Shown piece by piece: positions 31,530-42,098 of a stretch of 64,000 nt of DNA (the first letter of the stretch is position 1; every line of letters begins with the position of its first letter). The notes beneath the pieces were generated by a model. It was not told where the DNA came from, made no database searches, and worked only from the letters and a program-made list of their open reading frames with translations. Source of the DNA: Megascapheus bottae (taxonomy: Eukaryota; Chordata; Mammalia; Rodentia; Geomyidae); NCBI GenBank assembly GCA_024803745.1, contig JANJXV010000013.1, forward strand, positions 55,607,001 through 55,671,000, given 5' to 3'. A program made the position numbers and the translations under genes.

Positions 31530-31745
31530 ACGCTGTTTCGGGAGGTTAAGACCTGAGAATGAAGGTTTGAAGTCAGCCCAGGCAGACAACTCCAAGACTC
31601 TATCTCCAATAAACCTGCCAAGAGCTTGAGGATGAGCTGTAGCTCCAACCTTAAGCAGAAAAAGCTAAGGGACTGTGCCCAGGCCTTGAGTTCAGACACC
31701 ACTACTGGCGCACAACAAGTGCATACATATATATACACATATACA
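31530..31745 (+). mobile_element. Composite SINE, diverged
   Basis: AGACCTGAGAATGAAGGTTT, CCCAGGCAGACAACTCCAAG and tail AGGGACTGTGCCCAGGCCTT; ends in a TA/CA run. Confidence 0.75.
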
Positions 31746-33020
31746 TGTAAGTACAACATGCTAGTTGTTCACACATTTATCTATCCTATAGTAATATGAA
31801 ATTGTGTAGCTGAACCCATGTGTGCGAATATGTGTTCATATATACTCTTGTAGGTTTTATTGTGCGGAGGATCAAATCAGGGCCTACTGAGTCACACATC
31901 CACCTCTGGGAGCAGGGCTTGAATTCAGGGCTTTGTGTTCCTACCCCATGAGCACTGTCTCTACCCCGTGACAAGTGCCAGAGGCAGGGACTGGCTGAGC
32001 TGCGGGCTGGACATGTGCCCACAGCGGAGGGTCACCGAAGGCCCCAGACAGATGTGCTTTAAAGTCTATTTATTTTTTTCTCCAATTAGAGAAACAGAAA
32101 AGACAAGAGTGATCAAGGAAAGTGACAGGGAGGCCTGGGGACACGTCTGCAGAGCACATAGGCCCTCCAGCGGGGACAGCTCAGGGAAGGCGCTGTGGGC
32201 CTCTGATACATGGCCAGTGCTCACATCCTGACACACCACAGCATGCTGCCCAATCCTGGCTCCTTGCAAGGGGGGGGGGGGGGTCCCTGACCTCCCCATC
32301 CCTCCCTTCTAGTGGGATTTTTCACTATGTGCTTGCCTGGGCCCAGCTGCAGGCTCTACTGAAATGTCCCAGAATATTAAGAACTGCTGTCTTGGCGGCA
32401 CGGGAAGAGGACTCAGAAGGGTCAGGAATGCTCGCAGCATCAGACACTATCCTTAGGACACGAGGGCTGCAAGTGTGGTGACCCTGGGGACGCCTGAGCC
32501 GTGGGGTCCATCCAGCCATGCTCTGGTCAGGGTGACCCCACTGACAGGCCTGCCGCAGGCACCAGAAAGCTTGCAGGCTGCAGCGGCCCGAGTGCAAGGC
32601 CCAGTCTGGGGCTTGCCAGGACCCCCTCAGCCAGATGCCCACACTCAGACCCAGTGCTCGGTGCCCGTGCAGCGGGAGCCTAGGCCACGCAGCAGGGGTG
32701 CCAGCTACATGGGCTGGATGAGGCCGAGGGTGCCTGAGAGCAGCTGGGCTCCACTGGGGGCATCCGCTCCCTGCGATGGTCTGGTCTCCCGCTAGGCCCT
32801 GTTCACGGGAGGCCGCTGGACACACCACTACTGTCCTGATGGCCGCAGGCTAACCTTACCCTCTCTATCCTGTCTCTCTTTTCCCAAGAGTGCACCCAGA
32901 GTCTTGGTCTAGGTGGGGCGGGACCAGAACCAGCTGAAGCCCCATCTCTGGATCAGAGGCGTAGCCCTCAGCGACCGAGCACAAAGCTGAGGAGCCAAGC
33001 TGGACCCTCTCCCAGAACAA
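31746..33020. other. Intergenic spacer before the LTO1 3' end
   Basis: No gene recognised. It contains a G-run near 32270-32283 and otherwise unique sequence. Confidence 0.5.
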
Positions 33021-33024
33021 CGCG

Positions 33025-33108
33025 CGCGTCCTCGTTGTGTGCCTTTAATCACGTCTGTGGTGCTGACACACGCCTCTGTCCCGTGACACCTCTGCTCCTC
33101 TGCCATTC
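33025..33108 (-). other. LTO1: LTO1 3'UTR with ATTAAA signal
   Basis: Short 3'UTR. The minus strand carries ATTAAA at 33049-33044, about 60 nt after the stop, so cleavage is expected near 33020-33030. The end is inferred. Confidence 0.6.
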
Positions 33109-33177
33109 TCAAAAGGAAAATCCAGAACCTTCTGCAGTGACTTTAAAGTCAGGCTGAACATTGAGTAACGAGCAAAG
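33109..33177 (-). CDS. LTO1: LTO1 coding exon 5 (terminal)
   Basis: 22 codons plus TGA from acceptor TTTCCAG|CTTTGC. It encodes [20 protein letters not shown] and the final SF, closely matching the human C-terminus. Confidence 0.95.
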   Translation of the reverse strand, partial: LCSLLNVQPDFKVTAEGSGFSF

Positions 33178-36100
33178 CTGGAAACAAAGGGTGGTTGAGA
33201 CTCGTTTCTGCTCTCCAACCTCACACGTGTCCACCCTGCCCTCCCGACCTCATGGCCTCCACCCTGCCCTCCCGCCTCATGGGGTCCCATGCTGCCCTTG
33301 GCTGTCCTGCTCAAGGACAGTCGGTGGGGTGGGCACAGCCGAATGGTCACCACAGGAAGCGAAGCGTGGCCTGTGCCAGCCCTGAGAGGGCAGGCTCCAG
33401 CGCCTGGGAGCAGTGGACAAACCTGTTTAAATTTCCCCCGGATGCTGTCCAAGTCCTCGTGCAGCTTATCGTACGTGGCGTCCTCATAGGGAAAGTTCTC
33501 TATCATTCCAATCAAAGCCTCCGCCACCTTCACCTTCCTGCTGCAGACAGAGACAGCCACCTTCCCACATCCACCCGCCCTGGAGGCAGGACATCCGTGC
33601 CGAGGTTAGCCACAGGCTCTTGCCGGGGCAGACCGAGCCTACCCACAGTTCCTGCCACTGGCCTCCACCGCCGGCGCCACTGGCCTCCACCGCCGCCGGC
33701 CTCCTCTACTCCAGCAGGCTTGGACCAGGTAGGGCCCTGCCCTGAGGATTTCAGGACAGGGAACACGCGTGCTCACCGTGGGGCCTGGCCTCTCCCCACC
33801 AGGCAGCACAGTCCTGGAGCCTGAGCCCAGGCCCCTCTGGGAGCAAGATGTGCTCTATAGAAAGGCCCAGCATAGGAGAGGGTGCCCCACGCCCCTGCTC
33901 CAGGACCTGTCAGACCTCAATGCAGGCCCAGGGCCCTGGGGCACACGAGCGCCCTAGTTGTCCCACTTCCCCTGGAAAGTCAGGCCGAGGCGCTGGATTC
34001 CTGAGGCTCTGGGGAAATGGGCGTCCCACTCGTGGGAGGTTCCGCAGCTCACCAGGCAGCGACATTAACCCATCAGTGATGCTGTGGGTCTGGCGCCGGC
34101 TGCCAGCGTCCTGCGCCGCTAACAGGGGCACAGCGCCTGGACCTTCCCAGTGGTAGGGGACACCAGAAACATGTCCTCCTGGCACACAGTGCAGGTGACC
34201 TGTACAGACCCAGAACATCCCCGGGGGGGCCTGTAGCCATGACAATGTCACATTGCACTGCGAGTGAATGCACCCTTGCTCCCCTAGCCCACATGGAGCC
34301 CTGGCTGCCCCCAACCTGACAAACTCCAACTCCCCAGACCCGAGGCTCTGTGGTGAGTGGGGCAAGCTGGGGCGCCCACAGGAGGGCATCAGCCACCGAG
34401 TTCCTCCCCCATGTCTCTGGTGGCTAGGGCTGCTGAAGGAAATGAGAAGAGCCCTGCCCAGCTCTGGCCTGGCCCCACCTGGCATGGGAGCACCACATAC
34501 AGTGCAGGAAAGAGAATGATCTCCAGGGCCCTCTGTGGATGGACAGGAGCCAAGGGGGAATGAGCTGCCACCCCTCCACCTGGGTCCCTGCTGCCATGTT
34601 CCCGATCCCCAAGCGCCCTCGGATCCTACGCAGTGCTGGTCCACAGGAAGCAAGCCAGCCCGGAGCCCTGCACTGCCTAGAAGCTCTGTTCTCATCTCTG
34701 AATGTGGCTGAAGCCTGGGTTACAGAAACTCCAAGTGGCTGAAATACAAGGAAAGTGGCAGGAACCACCTTCCCTGTGTGTCCTTCCTTCCCCGGGCCAC
34801 TGGGGTCAGGATGCCCAAAGCCAGCCCAGACCTGTCCCTGGCTCCCACGAGCAGTGCATTTTTTCCCTGAAAACCTGGCTTCCAGTCTTAGACCAGGGCG
34901 GGGCAGGCAGGCCAACTCCCAGGGCCTGAGCACAGCCCTGGAGCCCCAGAGGACCAGTCAGCTGTGCCTCAAGATCTGCACAAAGCCACTGACCCTCAAA
35001 GGTGCCGGTGCCAGAGCTGTCACCTGAGGCCACCTTTTGACTGACCATGAAGTCCCCTCTCCAGCCCTCATCACTCCAAGACTCCTGCAGTACTGCTTAC
35101 AGGAGCTGAGGCAAGGGAGGGCAGGCAGGAACACAGAACACACCACACTGTGCGAACCCACTTGGTGTGGTGAGGCAGGGAAAAGAGGGCAGAACTAACA
35201 CTGGCCCCTGCCACCTCCCCAGTGCCCCACAGCTGCACTTTCTACGTCTCTTTCTTCACACATTCTGACAGATGAGAAATGGAGGTAATGGAGTGGAGGG
35301 CAGGTCCCTGTGGGTCCAGAGGGAGGGAGGGAAGGACAGCAGAAGGAGCGGGGAGGGAGACTGGTACGATCTTACCTGTCTCTCTTGGCACCGCCGCTGT
35401 GCAAAAGACACTTCCATGCCAGAGCAAAGCCTTGGTAGCACCCAATCTGCACGGTGAATTAAGCACAAGGACAGTAATGAGCCTAGCTCACTGTCCCCAG
35501 CACCAAGCTCTCCCAACTCCAGAGCTCTGCACTCTACTGCTTCTGAAGGGCCTGGGGACAGGACCCTTGAAAGGCCACAAAGCTGTCTTCAGCCCAACAC
35601 CCCAACATGGGGCTCCCATAGCCCATAGGAATGGAGGCAGAGCAGCAACCCTACCCAGGTGGCAATTGGAGCCCGCTGTCCAGCTGCTGCACCATCTGGG
35701 GTGGAGCCTTCGGGGACAGCAGTGCTGGCAGACCCACATGAAGCAGAGGTGCCCATCATGCCGCTGTGCACTGCTGACCCCCGCTGTGGAGTGGGGACGC
35801 AGGGAACAGGGATTTGGTGCCCACACTCTATCTCTGTCACATGGCATCTAATGCACTAGGACAGCCAAGCCCCAGGCTCTGCCCACAGGGGATCTAGGAG
35901 GAAGGCCACACAGGCATGAGGACTGGGCTATCCAAACCCAGGGGACAGCACCATCATACCACTGAGGCCTCAGTGACCAAGAGGCTCCCTCACTGGAGCT
36001 GCACAGCCTGAGACTCCACTGCTACACCCCAGTCAGACCCTCCTAGCCACATGGCTCTGCCATGTTTTTAGTTTTGTCTTATGCCAGTACTGGGACTTGA

Positions 36101-38826
36101 ACTCTGGACCAGGGCACTACCCCTCAGCTTTACTGTGTAAGAAAGGCTGGTATTCTACCACTTGGACCACAGCTCCATTTGCCAACATCTTTTTTTAAGT
36201 GGGAAAAAGATGTACATTTATTACTAGCCAGCTAGATGCAGTTTAGATGATTCCAATTTTGTTGGCAACATCTACAGTATCGTAGTCAGGAGCAAGTCGA
36301 TCATATATGCTGCCTTCTTTCCATCAGGCCTAATCAGGGTATTGACTTAGCCACATCGATGTCACAGAGCTTCTTCACAGCCTGTTTGATGTGATGCTTG
36401 TTGGCTTTGACACACACAATGAACAAAGTATGCTGTTGTCGTCTTCTATCTTCTTCATGGCTGACTCGGTGGTCAGGGGAAGCTTGATCATCACATAGCG
36501 GTCAAGCTTGTTTCTTTTCAGAGCACTCTTGCGTGGATATTTGGGCTGTCTCCGGAGCTGCAGGGTCCTGGGCCGCCGGAAGGTGGGGGAAGTGCGTATC
36601 TTCTTTTTGTGGCTATGGACACCTTTCAGCACTGCCTTCTTGACTTTCAAAGCCTTTTCCTTGGCTTCCGCTTTAGGAGGGGCAGGAGCTCCCTTCTTCG
36701 CTTTTGGCACCATCTTTCTGCTTGCCAACATTTTGGTGGTTAATCAGAAATGACTCTCATGGATTTTCCTGCGTGGACTGGCTTTGAACTGCGATTCTTA
36801 CATCTCAGCCTCCTGAGTAGCTAGGATGTCAAATGTGAGTCACAGATGCCCAGCTTCACGGCTCTCAGTGCGAAGAGGTTTCATTTCTGGATTAATCTCC
36901 ACTGGACATCAAACTCAGTCAGAAACTGCAGATGAAAAAGACTCTTCTTTCTCCTCAGGGTGCTGGGGGACGGTATCCAGGGCTTTGGCATATGCCTTCT
37001 TACTGAGGCAGGGTCTCACTATGCAGCCCAAGTTGGCTTTGAACTTACAATCATCCTACTTCTGCCTCCTGACTCCTGGAATCTGGATTTAGAATTTAAT
37101 TGGTTTATTTACTTACTTTTGTGCTGAGAGTAAGGCTGAAAGTTAAGGCCTAAGCACTGTCACTAAACTTTTGTGCTGACAGCAAGGACTCTACCCTAAC
37201 TATAGCTCCATTTCCAGCTTTTGCTGGCTCACTGGAGAGTAGAGTCTACAGACTTTCCTGCCTGGGCTGGCCTCCAACCACGAGTGGCGGGGTTTACAGG
37301 TAGGAGGCACTGTGCCCAGTTTCATTCTAAGGGGTGTTCCCACTTACCTCTGAGCCCACTCTGGCCCCATGTGTGGTACCATGCTGCCTTCCTTCGATTC
37401 TGCCCAAAGCGCTGCCTTCCGCATAGCCTTCCCGATAGCCTTCACCGTGGAATCTGTGACGGGAAAGGAGTCAGCCAGCAACTTTTTCTGGAAACTTTCC
37501 TTCTAGATCACACATATCCCATGGGACAGAGCTGAGTACACCTAAGGCTCAAGTCAGAGACTGGGAGCCCAGGCCCCCAGCCCTTCCACTCTTGAGCCTC
37601 CTCTCACCTGGAAGCAAACAGTGGGCTACATGAAGGAGGTAAATGAGGCAGAGCCCAGAGACAAGCAGGGAAACTGAAACTCAGGCTCCCTCCCTACAGT
37701 CAAGTCCAGAATGAAAAGGTAACTCAGCCTATAGGCAGGGGCAGGAGCCCAAGTTCTGAGTCTCCCAATAACTCAGGCATCCCCAAAAGACTATGGTGTA
37801 TTCGGGAAGTGTCCTCAGTCAGCGGCTGATGGGCCGAGGGGACCTGTGGAATAGGAAGCAGGGAGAGCGTCAGATCCCCGTCCACGGGACAGAGGCTGAC
37901 CATCAGGAGGGAGCCCCAGCGGGGGCGGGGCCTGAACCTTTCTCTTGAGTGTCCCTGAAAGAGCAGCCTCCAGGTGATGACCCGGCCCCGCCCGCCGCGC
38001 TCCCCGGGGGCTCTGGCGGACTCGCGGAGGGGCAGGCCCAGGAAGGCTGCCGTCTGGCCCGGGACGTCCCACAATAAAGGAACGAGACAAGGTGGCGGCT
38101 CCCAGATGGCAGAGGCCTGTGCCACGGGCGGCCGGGTCCCGGAGGGGCCGAGCAGATGCCGCAGGGGCGGGACGGGGTCTGCCAGCTGGCACGTGCCCGG
38201 GGACGGGGCGGGATCGATAGCGCAGGGCTGCTGCTCCCCGCGGCCTGGACCCCCGCCCCCCCCCACCCGTCTAGTGCCGCCCCCCACCCCTCCCCGCCCC
38301 TGCGCCGCCCCCACCCCCACCCCGCCCCCTCCCCGCCCCGCGGCCTGCGCCCCCCCACCCCGCCCCCTCCCCGCCCCTGCGGCCTGGACCCCCGCCCCCC
38401 CCACCCGTCTAGTGCCGCCCCCCACCCCTCCCCGCCCCTGCGCCGCCCCCACCCCCACCCCGCCCCCTCCCCGCCCCGCGGCCTGCGGCCCCCCCACCCC
38501 GCCCCCTCCCCGCCCCTGCGGCCTGTAACCCCCTCCAGCGCCTCCCCCTCCTCGCCCCTGAGGCCTGGACGACCCCTCCCCGCCCCTGTGCCGACCCCCA
38601 CCCCTCCCCGCCCCGCGGCCTGTGCCCCCCTCCAGCGCCGCCCCCCACCCCGTCCCCGCCCCTGCGGCCTGGACGACCCCTCCCCGCCCCTGTGCCGCCC
38701 CCCACCCCTCCCCGCCCCCTCCCCGCCCCGCGGCCTGCGCCCCCCTCCAGCGCCGTGCCTCGCCCTCGCTACCCACCGCTCGTCCGCCATCACGATGGCA
38801 TCGAACATGTCGTGCCGCTCGGCCAT
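33109..38826 (-). CDS. LTO1: LTO1 (ORAOV1) Fe-S maturation adaptor, complete, 5 coding exons
   Basis: Minus-strand exons are 38777-38826, 37348-37453, 35376-35446, 33423-33540 and 33109-33177, giving 137 aa as in human. Splice sites are GT-AG and phases agree. The N-terminus [17 protein letters not shown] leads into ten glycines spaced exactly every fourth residue (22, 26 and so on to 58), the deca-GX3 signature. The end is SGFSF followed by TGA. Family knowledge: LTO1 pairs with YAE1 and recruits ABCE1 (Rli1) to the cytosolic iron-sulfur targeting complex; the C-terminal tripeptide is the recruitment signal. Introns are 1323, 1901, 1835 and 245 bp. Intron 1 holds a GC minisatellite and intron 2 a nested RPL23A pseudogene. 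The gene is tail-to-tail with CCND1, about 5.2 kb apart. Confidence 0.96.
33423..33540 (-). CDS. LTO1: LTO1 coding exon 4
   Basis: 118 nt from CTGCAG|CAGGAAG to CAG|GTTTGTC. It encodes [20 protein letters not shown] and the helix ending in RGKFKQ. Confidence 0.95.
35376..35446 (-). CDS. LTO1: LTO1 coding exon 3
   Basis: 71 nt from GTGCAG|ATTGGG to GACAG|GTAAGA. It encodes [19 protein letters not shown] and the last two repeat glycines. Confidence 0.95.
36062..36858 (-). mobile_element. SINE split by the RPL23A insertion
   Basis: Minus-strand composite SINE. Its tail half is at about 36062-36180 (CTTGAACTC ... GGACCACAGCTCCATTT) and its head half at 36732-36858 (TTGGTGGTTAATCAG ... GAGTAGCTAGGAT). 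The two halves join seamlessly once the pseudogene and one copy of the duplication are removed. Confidence 0.85.
36190..36721 (-). pseudogene. Processed RPL23A retropseudogene
   Basis: Intronless minus-strand copy of ribosomal protein L23a (uL23) mRNA. The ATG is at 36713-36711 ([20 protein letters not shown]) and the ancestral stop TAA is at 36245-36243. The frame is lost after KKIEDDNS through small indels, and later segments (VKANKH-like, DIDVAK-like, NKIGII-like) fall in other frames. An AATAAA lies just past the stop, and a short A-run on the minus strand (36191-36197) marks the tail. The 10-bp direct repeat TTGCCAACAT flanks it at 36179-36188 and 36722-36731, a LINE-1-type target-site duplication. 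It sits in LTO1 intron 2, inside an older SINE. Confidence 0.93.
36985..37085 (-). mobile_element. B1-like SINE fragment in LTO1 intron 2
   Basis: Plus strand reads GAGGCAGGGTCTCACTATGC ... CTTCTGCCTCCTGACTCCTG. Confidence 0.75.
37348..37453 (-). CDS. LTO1: LTO1 coding exon 2
   Basis: 106 nt from acceptor CACAG|ATTCC to donor GAG|GTAAGTG. It encodes most of the glycine-every-four repeat ([13 protein letters not shown] to ARVGSE). Confidence 0.95.
38240..38760. repeat. GC-rich minisatellite in LTO1 intron 1 (139-bp higher-order unit)
   Basis: CGGCCTGGACCCCCGCCCCC starts at 38241 and recurs at 38380, a 139-bp period with near-perfect identity. Shorter degenerate CGGCCTG-led subunits continue to 38760, 17 bp from the exon 1 donor. 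Frames crossing it on either strand are low-complexity translations, not genes. Confidence 0.88.
38777..38826 (-). CDS. LTO1: LTO1 coding exon 1
   Basis: 50 nt from ATG (38826-38824) to donor CG|GTGGGT. It encodes [16 protein letters not shown] plus two bases of Arg17. [10 protein letters not shown] is the conserved family start. Confidence 0.94.
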
Positions 38827-38829
38827 GGC

Positions 38830-39010
38830 GCCCGCTCCCCCGCCGCGAGGTCTCCCGCTCCCCGCGGTGCGGCCCGCGAGGCCCACCGCAAACCCCAAGA
38901 GGCCAAGTCTTCCAAGAGGCGAAGCCACTTCCGGGTGGCCGCGCGGAGCAGGCCGGGAAAAGACGGTGCGCGAGCAGGCCCAAAACGGCGCCGTGGCGCA
39001 TGCGCCGCTG
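38830..39010 (-). promoter_or_regulatory. LTO1: LTO1 CpG-island promoter
   Basis: CpG-dense and TATA-less. A perfect 12-bp palindrome GGCGCATGCGCC at 38995-39006 matches the NRF1 consensus. An ETS/GABP site lies at 38926-38934 (CCGGAAGTG on the minus strand). This pairing is typical of housekeeping genes, and the transcription start probably falls between about 38840 and 38925. The CpG-rich zone continues to about 39560 and is interrupted by a minus-strand ID element. Confidence 0.65.
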
Positions 39011-39124
39011 CGGCCCCGCGGGCCGGGTGGCGGGAAGCCCCGGCCGCCCCCTGCGCGGGGGTCGGAGGCGGGCGGAGCGCCGGGACGGCAGCGCTGCGGG
39101 AGACGGGGGGAAAAAGGTTGTGTG

Positions 39125-39250
39125 TGCAGTTGCCTTGTTTTTTTTTGAGGTTTTTGGTCTTTTATAGCTTTTTTTTCCAGAGCCGGGACCCGAACCCAGG
39201 GCCTTGCGCTTGCCAGGCAAGGGCGCTTCCGCTGCGCCAAGCCCCGACCC
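39125..39250 (-). mobile_element. ID element in the LTO1 CpG island
   Basis: Minus-strand ID unit; the plus strand shows GGGACCCGAACCCAGGGCCT (B box reversed) and CGCTTCCGCTGCGCCAAGCC (A box reversed), with T-runs at 39136-39180 as the A-rich tail. Confidence 0.8.
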
Positions 39251-39260
39251 CGCCGGGCCT

Positions 39261-39734
39261 CCCGGCCGCGCGCGTGTAAAGGCGAGGCGAGGCGAGGCGA
39301 GGCGGGGCTCCCCGCGCAGCGCGAGCCCCGAGCCGCTCCCGTCCCCGTGGTCCTCCAGACAGGCGTTGAGAGCCGGCGCCCCGCGGCCCCCGGCGAGGAG
39401 AGGAGGCGCGGCCGCCCCGCCCCGCCGCCCGGCCGCCCCGCCGCCCCGGACCCCGCGGGAAGGACACGAAGGCGCCGCCCGTGGAGCAGCCCCGCAGTCC
39501 CCGGGCCAGCGACGCGGGGCCCAGAAATGTCCTGCCTCACCGTCTCGTTACCCCGAGGACTTGGCGGTTTCTAGCAGATGTGAATGTGGCGATGGGAGCG
39601 CAGGAAACACATTCACCACCCCACAATGGAGCTGCAAACCCCTGCGCATCACCCCTGTGATAATAAAACGATGTAGCCGGCTCCCCCAAACCCCAGTTTA
39701 AGCCTTAAAAAGAGGAGAGGGTGCGCTGTTAAGG
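39261..39734. other. Distal part of the LTO1 CpG island
   Basis: GC-rich with a short GGCGA tandem repeat (about 39280-39303), then ordinary sequence. No gene recognised. Confidence 0.5.
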
Positions 39735-40180
39735 GGGTGGCTCCATGGTAGAGCCTTTGCCTAGCAGGCCTCAGGGTCTGGGTGCAAACCCCACTGCCCC
39801 CAACAAGGAGGGAGAAAGAGGATTTCAACTTTGATATTTGTTTTGCTGAACAGGAAAACCTGAAAACCGCTCCTCATTACGTCAGTTTTGAGAAAATAGC
39901 CGTGGCATCTGCTGAGTCTTGCACAGAATGTGGGAGATTCCCACATTCTGTAACACAGTTTGTTCACATATACAAGGAAAATGATCCAAAAGGTTCATCA
40001 AACCCATCATCTTTGTAAGCTTCAGTTTCTAGTGTGGCTGAAAATTGTCTGGACTGCCTTTATTCCTGTTGTTGCAGAGCCTTGCCAGTGGCTGGGGCTG
40101 TAGCTTAGTGGCAGAGCTTTTTGCCTGGCATGTATGAGGTCCTAGGTTCTATTCCTAGCTCTACAAAAAAAGAAAATTAT
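39730..40180 (+). mobile_element. Two ID-like monomers flanking a hairpin sequence
   Basis: ID-like units lie at 39735-39805 (GGTGGCTCCATGGTAGAGCC) and 40086-40178 (GCTGTAGCTTAGTGGCAGAG ... CTACAAAAAAAG). The nonrepetitive DNA between them contains a perfect 13-bp inverted repeat at 39923-39951. Confidence 0.75.
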
Positions 40181-40629
40181 TATTGCATATTTATGTTCTT
40201 AGCAAATGGCATTAAGGGGATGAAACTCTGACACACACCCCCCCACACACACACAAAGACAAAGTGCAGTTTTAAATAGGAGAAAGTTTCCTGTATTTTT
40301 GTTCAAGTTCACACACATACCACACAATAAAACGCAAAGAAAAGTAAGCCCATTCAAATTTGATATTGAAGCACTCCTAGCTACATTAGTTCATTTCATT
40401 TAAATCTGCAGCACAACTCCAGGTAACCCGCATACCAGGCCTGCTCCTGTCAGTCTACACTGCTATCCTACAACCACCTGCATTTTAGAAAGAAAAACAG
40501 TTTTGGGAGATGGGACTTTCTTCCTTCAGATTTCCTGTGTCTGTGGATGCAATCTTGGAACTTGAGCCATGCTGTCCTATGAAGCAAGGATGCCTTTCAT
40601 GGCCTGGGAGGTTACAAAGAAACTGTTTC

Positions 40630-40910
40630 AGCTGGAATCCAGGGGCTCACACCTCTGATTCTAACTACCTAGAAGGCTGAGCTCTGAGGATCAGGGTTCA
40701 AAGCCAGCCTAGGCAGGAAAGTCCATGAGACTCTGATCTCCAATTAACCATCCCCCCCCCAAAATTAATAAATTAAAAAATGTTTAAATGGAGCTGTGAC
40801 TCAAGTGATATGGATGCTAGCACTGGGGGAGGTAAGTTGCAGGTAAAGCTCGGAGAAAGCACCCAAGCTCTGAGTTCAAGCCCTCAGCCCAGTACAAAAA
40901 AAGAAAAGAA
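40630..40910 (+). mobile_element. Composite SINE
   Basis: GGAATCCAGGGGCTCACACC head, TCTCCAATTAACCATCCCCC middle, GGAGCTGTGACTCAAGTGAT tail. Confidence 0.82.
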
Positions 40911-41800
40911 AAAGAAGAGAAGAAGCAGCTATTTTCTTTGTGTATGTGTGTTTGTAAAGCTATTTGAAATTCTTCAAGTCATTAAATAACTTTAAGGAAC
41001 TAAGCCTACATCTTCCATATTCAGCATAAACCAGTGGCATTGTGTAGAAAAACTGGCAATTTAAGGGGCTTGAAGCCCAAGTTTAACTCCGCAGGGTGAG
41101 AAGTAGAAGTCAGTGAATCCAATCTCATTCACTCTTTGAGCTTTTTCCCTTTTCCTTCCCTCAAATAGGAAGAGCTACGCTCTCACAAAACCCACAAGGG
41201 GCCTGGGAAATGGAAGAGTCCACTGTCTTGGTTAACTCTATCCTGTGATGCTCACCTGCTATCTGGGGTCTGGTCATTAAATCCTCTTGTTTTAAAGAAG
41301 ACAGGCAAGGTAAGTTGTCGCCATTGGCCATGTCAGATTTCTCCCAGCTGTGACTTGAAGGCTCACTGAAGCCGAGTCAGCCAGCATCTTTGCAGGTACC
41401 ACCTAGCAGAGTGGCTTCACTCAGGGCTTGGCACACGGCAGGGCTCAGGAAGCTGATGTGGAGTGGATGAGCGTGTGTGGGGGAGAGGGGGCAGGAAATT
41501 GTGTTAGCTATGACTGGTGACCAGAGCCTTTGAGAGGGGGTCATCCTGATGGACAGAAGGAAACAATGCCACCCTGCTCCCTGGCCCCTGTGGACCTGGA
41601 GAGGCATCAGTCGGGCCACTTTGTGTTCGCAGAGCTGCTTTCCAGGCAGCAGGAACAACTAGACGCAGGTGGAGAGGCTCTCTCTGGACCCCACACCCCA
41701 GCGACCCCAGGCAGGCTTCTCCCACCGCTGCTGTGACAAAGCATCACTCCTCACCAGCCTCTCGGACAACTGGGTGGGGGGGGAGTATGGGAGGGGGGAG
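40911..41800. other. Intergenic unique sequence
   Basis: No gene or repeat recognised between the SINE and the microsatellite. Confidence 0.5.

Positions 41801-41803
<3 letters not shown>

Positions 41804-41888
<85 letters not shown>
41804..41888. repeat. (TG)19(GA)22 compound microsatellite
   Basis: (TG)n at 41804-41841 then (GA)n at 41845-41888, directly abutting the A/T-rich end of a minus-strand SINE. Confidence 0.92.
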
Positions 41889-41892
<4 letters not shown>

Positions 41893-41894
41893 TA

Positions 41895-42098
41895 GGGCTC
41901 TTGAACTCAGGACCTGAGCGCTATCCCTGAGCCATTTTTGCTCACGGCTGGCTCTTTACCACTTGAGCCACAGCTCCACTTGGGGCTTTTTGCTGGGTCA
42001 CTGGAGATAAGAGTCTCACAGGCTTTCCTTCCCATGCTGGCTCTGGACCACGATCCTCAGGCTTAGGGTAGCTAGGATTACAGGGGTGAGTCTCCTGG
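41895..42098 (-). mobile_element. Composite SINE
   Basis: Reverse composite: CTTGAACTCAGGACCTGAGC ... TACCACTTGAGCCACAGCTC ... GTAGCTAGGATTACAGGGGT. Confidence 0.88.

Noticed and set aside
36375..36731. Functional ribosomal protein L23a gene
   Set aside because: Intronless, frameshifted after about 90 codons, flanked by a target-site duplication and A-run.
37724..39540. Long minus-strand frames of about 500 residues rich in Gly, Arg and Ala over LTO1 exon 1
   Set aside because: Only the short [17 protein letters not shown] part is real (LTO1 exon 1). The rest is the GC minisatellite and CpG island read through.
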